Below the pieces are notes generated by a model that had not been told where the DNA came from, searched no databases, and saw only the letters and a list, made by a program, of their open reading frames with translations. From the NCBI GenBank assembly GCA_036379395.1, contig DASVGR010000093.1, positions 1 to 21,517 of the forward strand: DNA of 21,517 bases, in the 5' to 3' direction. This document shows positions 17,100 to 21,517 of the stretch, one piece after another. The position numbers and the translations under genes are program-made. The stretch's first letter is position 1. Every line of letters starts with the position of its first letter. This DNA comes from Oleiagrimonas sp036379395 (GTDB lineage: Bacteria; Pseudomonadota; Gammaproteobacteria; Xanthomonadales; Rhodanobacteraceae).

Positions 17100-18817
17100 G
17101 CGCACCGGACGCACCCCGGCTGCGCCGGCGCGAAGCGGTGGCCGTGGCGCGAGGCGTCTGGCCGGAAACCGTGCCGGCGGCCTTGCGGCGCGTGTATGCG
17201 GCGCGCGGCATCCGCGATCCGGCCGACATCCATTACCGACTGGCCGATCTGGTTCCGCCGCGAATGCTGGGCGGGCTGGACGCGGCCACGGCGATCATCA
17301 CGCAGGCCATCGACGCCGACCGGCGCATTCTCGTGGTCGGTGATTACGACTGCGACGGCGCCACCGGCACGGCCGTCGCCGTGCGTGGCCTGCGCCTGTT
17401 CGGCGCGCGCCACGTGGGCTTCGTGGTGCCGCATCGCATTCGCCACGGCTACGGTTTGAGCGCGGCGCTGGTGGCCTCGCTGGAAACCGATCCCGACCTC
17501 ATCATCACCGTCGACAACGGCGTGGCCAGCCTCGAAGGTGTGGCGGCGGCGCGCGCACGCGGCATCCAGGTGGTCGTCACCGACCATCATCTGCCCGGCG
17601 CGCAATTGCCGGACGCGCAGGCCATCGTCAACCCGAATCTGGCTGACGACGCGTTTCCCAGCAAGGCGCTGGCCGGTGTCGGCGTGATGTTTTATCTGCT
17701 GCTGGCATTGCGCGTGCGCTGGCGCCGGGAAGGGCGTTTTGCCGATCGTGCCGAGCCGGATCTGTCCAGCCTGCTGGACCTGGTGGCGCTGGGCACGGTG
17801 GCCGATCTGGTCCGGCTTGACCACAACAACCGCGTGCTGGTGGCGGCCGGTCTGCATCGCATGCGCAGCGGCAAGGCCTGTGCCGGCATTGCCGCATTGG
17901 CGGCGGCCAGTGGCCGTGCGCTGGCCACGCTTACTTCGACCGACATCGCGTTCTCGTTGGCGCCGCGGCTGAACGCGGCCGGCCGGCTGGAAGACATGAC
18001 CCAGGGCATCGCCTGCCTGCTCAGCGACGATGCCGCCACGGCGCAACCGCTGGCCGACCATTTGTCGGCCATCAACGCCGAGCGCCGCCAGTTGCAGGCC
18101 GACATGGTGGCCGACGCCGAGCGCATGGCCGGCAGCGTCGCGCACACCGATGCGATCGGCGTGGCGCTGTATGACGACACCTGGCATCCCGGCGTGGTCG
18201 GGCTGGTCGCCTCCAAATTGAAGGATCGCCTGTATCGCCCGGTGGTGGCGTTCGCGCCGGCCGGCGAGGGCGGTTTGCTGCGCGGTTCGGCGCGTTCCAT
18301 TCCGGGCTTCCACATGCGCGACGCGCTGGCGCTGGTGCATGCGCGCCGACCCGGCCTGATCGAGCGTTTCGGCGGCCACGCGATGGCGGCCGGGCTGAGC
18401 CTGGCGCCCGGCCACTTTGCCGATTTTGCCACCGCGTTCGATGCCGTCGCGCGCGAACAACTGGGCGCCGAAGCCTTGCAGTCAGTACTGTGGAGCGACG
18501 GCGAACTGGCGCCGGGCGAACTGACCCTGGAACTGGCGCAGGCCCTGCGCTACGCCGGCCCGTGGGGCCAGGGTTTTGCCGCGCCGTTGTTCGACAACGC
18601 GTTCGAATGCGTGTCGGTGCGGCCGATGGGCGTCGGTCACCGGCGTCTGCAATTGCGCGATCCGCGCGATGGCATGCTCGTTGATGCGGTGATGTTCGGC
18701 GTGGCGCCGGAGCAGATTTTCCCGACGCACTTGCGCGCGGCCTACGAACTTGTCGTCAACGACTGGAACGGGCGGCAGTCGGCGCGCCTGGTGTTGCGTC
18801 ATGTCGAGCCGGCCTGA
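17096..18817 (+). CDS. recJ: Single-stranded-DNA-specific exonuclease RecJ
   Basis: A 5'-to-3' single-strand DNA exonuclease used in RecF-pathway recombination, mismatch repair and base-excision repair. The protein has 573 residues (E. coli 577). DHH-family metal motifs are present: DYDCDGATG starting at Asp83, TVDNGVAS, and VVTDHH with Asp163-His164-His165. The DHHA1 domain has GGHAMAAGL at 426-434, and the C-terminal OB-like region ends NDWNGRQSARLVLRHVEP. The start is a GTG at 17096 that overlaps the previous stop as GTGA; no methionine codon nearby fits, and the length from this GTG agrees with the family. Translation is therefore probably coupled to the RpfE-like gene. A 69-bp gap with a -10 box separates it from prfB. 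Confidence 0.95.
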   Translation: MSAPDAPRLRRREAVAVARGVWPETVPAALRRVYAARGIRDPADIHYRLADLVPPRMLGGLDAATAIITQAIDADRRILVVGDYDCDGATGTAVAVRGLRLFGARHVGFVVPHRIRHGYGLSAALVASLETDPDLIITVDNGVASLEGVAAARARGIQVVVTDHHLPGAQLPDAQAIVNPNLADDAFPSKALAGVGVMFYLLLALRVRWRREGRFADRAEPDLSSLLDLVALGTVADLVRLDHNNRVLVAAGLHRMRSGKACAGIAALAAASGRALATLTSTDIAFSLAPRLNAAGRLEDMTQGIACLLSDDAATAQPLADHLSAINAERRQLQADMVADAERMAGSVAHTDAIGVALYDDTWHPGVVGLVASKLKDRLYRPVVAFAPAGEGGLLRGSARSIPGFHMRDALALVHARRPGLIERFGGHAMAAGLSLAPGHFADFATAFDAVAREQLGAEALQSVLWSDGELAPGELTLELAQALRYAGPWGQGFAAPLFDNAFECVSVRPMGVGHRRLQLRDPRDGMLVDAVMFGVAPEQIFPTHLRAAYELVVNDWNGRQSARLVLRHVEPA

Positions 18818-18853
18818 GCCGCGCCGGAGCCCCGAAAAACCTTCTGCAAGTGC

Positions 18854-18859
18854 TAAACT
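18854..18859 (+). promoter_or_regulatory. -10 box of prfB
   Basis: TAAACT in the context GTGCTAAACT, the same form as the carA -10 box, lies 27 bp before the prfB ATG. No convincing -35 is seen 16-18 bp upstream, so the promoter may be weak or activator-dependent, or prfB may be read from recJ. Confidence 0.4.
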
Positions 18860-18886
18860 GCGCGGTCTTTGCATGCCTTGACCATC

Positions 18887-20012
18887 ATGATCGAAATCAA
18901 TCCGATCCACGCGCAGATCGCGGACGTCCGTTCGCGCGTCGAAGCGCTTAGGGGGTACCTTTGACTACCCTGAAAAGCGCGAACGGCTGGAAGAAGTAAG
19001 CCGCGAACTGGAAAGCCCCGACGTCTGGAACGACCCGACCCGCGCGCAGGAACTGGGCCGCGAACGCGCGCGTCTGGAAACCGTCGTGGGCGGCATCGAC
19101 AAGCTGACGCGCGGCCTGGACGATGCCGGCGAGTTGCTGGAACTGGCCGTCGCCGATGACGACGAACCGACCGTCAATGCCGTGCTCAAGGACTTGGCCT
19201 GGCTGGAAGGCGAAGTCGGCAAGCTGGAATTCCAGCGCATGTTCTCGGGCAAGATGGACGCGTCCAACGCGTTCGTCGACATCCAGGCCGGCGCCGGCGG
19301 CACCGAGGCGCAGGACTGGGCCGAAATGCTGCTGCGCATGTACCTGCACTGGTGCGAGCACCGCGGCTGGAAGACCGAGATGATGGAAGTCTCGGCCGGT
19401 GAAGTGGCAGGCATCAAGTCGGCCACGTTCCGCGTCGAGGGCGATTACGCCTACGGCTGGCTGAAGACCGAAATCGGCGTGCACCGCCTGGTGCGCAAGA
19501 GCCCGTTCGATTCGGACAACCGCCGCCACACCAGCTTCACTTCGGTGTTCGTGTCGCCCGAAGTGGACGATTCCATCGAGATCGACATCAACCCGGCCGA
19601 CATCAAGATGGACGTCTATCGTTCGTCCGGCGCCGGCGGCCAGCACGTCAACAAGACCGAGTCGGCGGTGCGCCTGCACCACATCCCGACCGGCGTCGTG
19701 GTGGCCTGCCAGGTCGAACGCAGTCAGCACGCCAACCGCGACCGTGCCATGAAAATGCTGTACGCCAAGTTGTACGAGCTGGAAGTGCAAAAGCAGAATG
19801 CCGAGCGCGACCGCGTCGAGGCGACCAAATCCGACATCGGCTGGGGCAACCAGATCCGCAACTACGTGCTCGACCAGAGCCGCGTCAAGGATTTGCGCAC
19901 CAACATCGAACGCACCGACACGCAAAAGGTGCTCGACGGCGATCTCGACGAATTCATCGAGGCGGCGCTCAAATCCGGCCTCGACGCCGGTGCCAAACGC
20001 GCCGACGCGTGA
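18887..20012 (+). CDS. prfB: Peptide chain release factor 2, with programmed +1 frameshift
   Basis: Recognises UGA and UAA stop codons and triggers peptide release. The CDS is join(18887-18961, 18963-20012): 25 codons, then an in-frame TGA (18962-18964) bypassed by a +1 shift, then 349 codons, for 374 residues in all. The recoding site has all classical parts (separate entry). In protein numbering that counts the shift, the stop-codon-reading tripeptide Ser205-Pro206-Phe207 and the catalytic Gly250-Gly251-Gln252 fall at the same numbers as in E. coli. Residue 246 is Ser, like most bacteria, not the impaired Thr of E. coli K-12. The conserved KSDIGWGNQIRNYVLD block is intact. The Shine-Dalgarno is poor. 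lysS follows after 57 bp, the widespread prfB-lysS pair. Confidence 0.97.
18947..18965 (+). promoter_or_regulatory. prfB autoregulatory +1 frameshift site
   Basis: CTT AGG GGG TAC CTT TGA C. The internal Shine-Dalgarno AGGGGG (18950-18955) lies three bases before the slippery CTT (18959-18961), followed by the in-frame TGA and a C, which makes termination inefficient. It differs from the E. coli site only by TAC for TAT. Low RF2 favours slipping from CUU to UUU and completes the protein, giving negative feedback. Confidence 0.97.
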
Positions 20013-20069
20013 CCCGATCCATCCAGTCAGCCCACCTTTCCATCCGATCCACCGCTTCCGACAAAAACC

Positions 20070-21517
<1,448 letters not shown>

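Noticed and set aside
18962..18964. In-frame TGA in prfB as a disabling mutation or sequencing error
   Set aside because: The surrounding AGGGGG, CTT and TGA-C elements are the conserved RF2 recoding signal.

Overview
The window reads as chromosomal DNA of a high-GC gammaproteobacterium of the Xanthomonadales/Lysobacterales (Xanthomonadaceae or Rhodanobacteraceae type). Three things point there: the order carA-carB-greA-(ABC-F)-rpfE-like-recJ-prfB-lysS, which matches the Xanthomonas/Xylella neighbourhood of rpfE; REP repeats with a TGTAGGAGC head; and the protein sequences themselves. This assignment is by recognition, without a database search.

Layout. (1) Positions 2-1852 hold the C-terminal part of a large NAD-specific glutamate dehydrogenase, cut by the window start; its first ~210 codons look actinobacterial and the rest xanthomonad. 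(2) Positions 1853-2268 are non-coding: a strong terminator hairpin and a three-unit REP array with a ~103-bp period. (3) Positions 2269-6002 hold NAD kinase, a cytosolic-type 5'-nucleotidase, glutaryl-CoA dehydrogenase and a GNAT acetyltransferase, all on the + strand, mostly with short promoter-bearing gaps. (4) Positions 6052-8316 encode a fused alpha/beta thiamine-diphosphate 2-oxoacid dehydrogenase E1 without E2 or E3 neighbours. (5) Positions 8392-9084, on the minus strand, encode a 2-oxoglutarate/Fe(II) oxygenase, the only minus-strand gene; it diverges from carA across 199 bp that holds two back-to-back promoters. (6) Positions 9284-13658 are carA-carB. (7) Positions 13801-18817 are greA, a YheS-type ABC-F ATPase, an RpfE-like protein and recJ, tightly packed with ATGA and GTGA start/stop overlaps. 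(8) Positions 18887-20012 are prfB with its programmed +1 frameshift, followed by lysS, which runs off the window end.

Functionally this is mostly core housekeeping: nucleotide and cofactor metabolism (NAD kinase, 5'-nucleotidase, carbamoyl-phosphate synthetase), amino-acid and acyl-CoA breakdown (glutamate dehydrogenase, glutaryl-CoA dehydrogenase, E1), transcription elongation and translation (GreA, ABC-F, RF2, LysRS) and DNA repair (RecJ). I see no phage, transposase, toxin-antitoxin, CRISPR or defence system.

I did not find a convincing undescribed system. The observations most worth checking are the apparent actinobacterial/xanthomonad mosaic inside the glutamate dehydrogenase gene (assembly chimera or recombination), the regular REP array, the two-hairpin leader before greA, and the orphan fused E1 with an altered ThDP motif.
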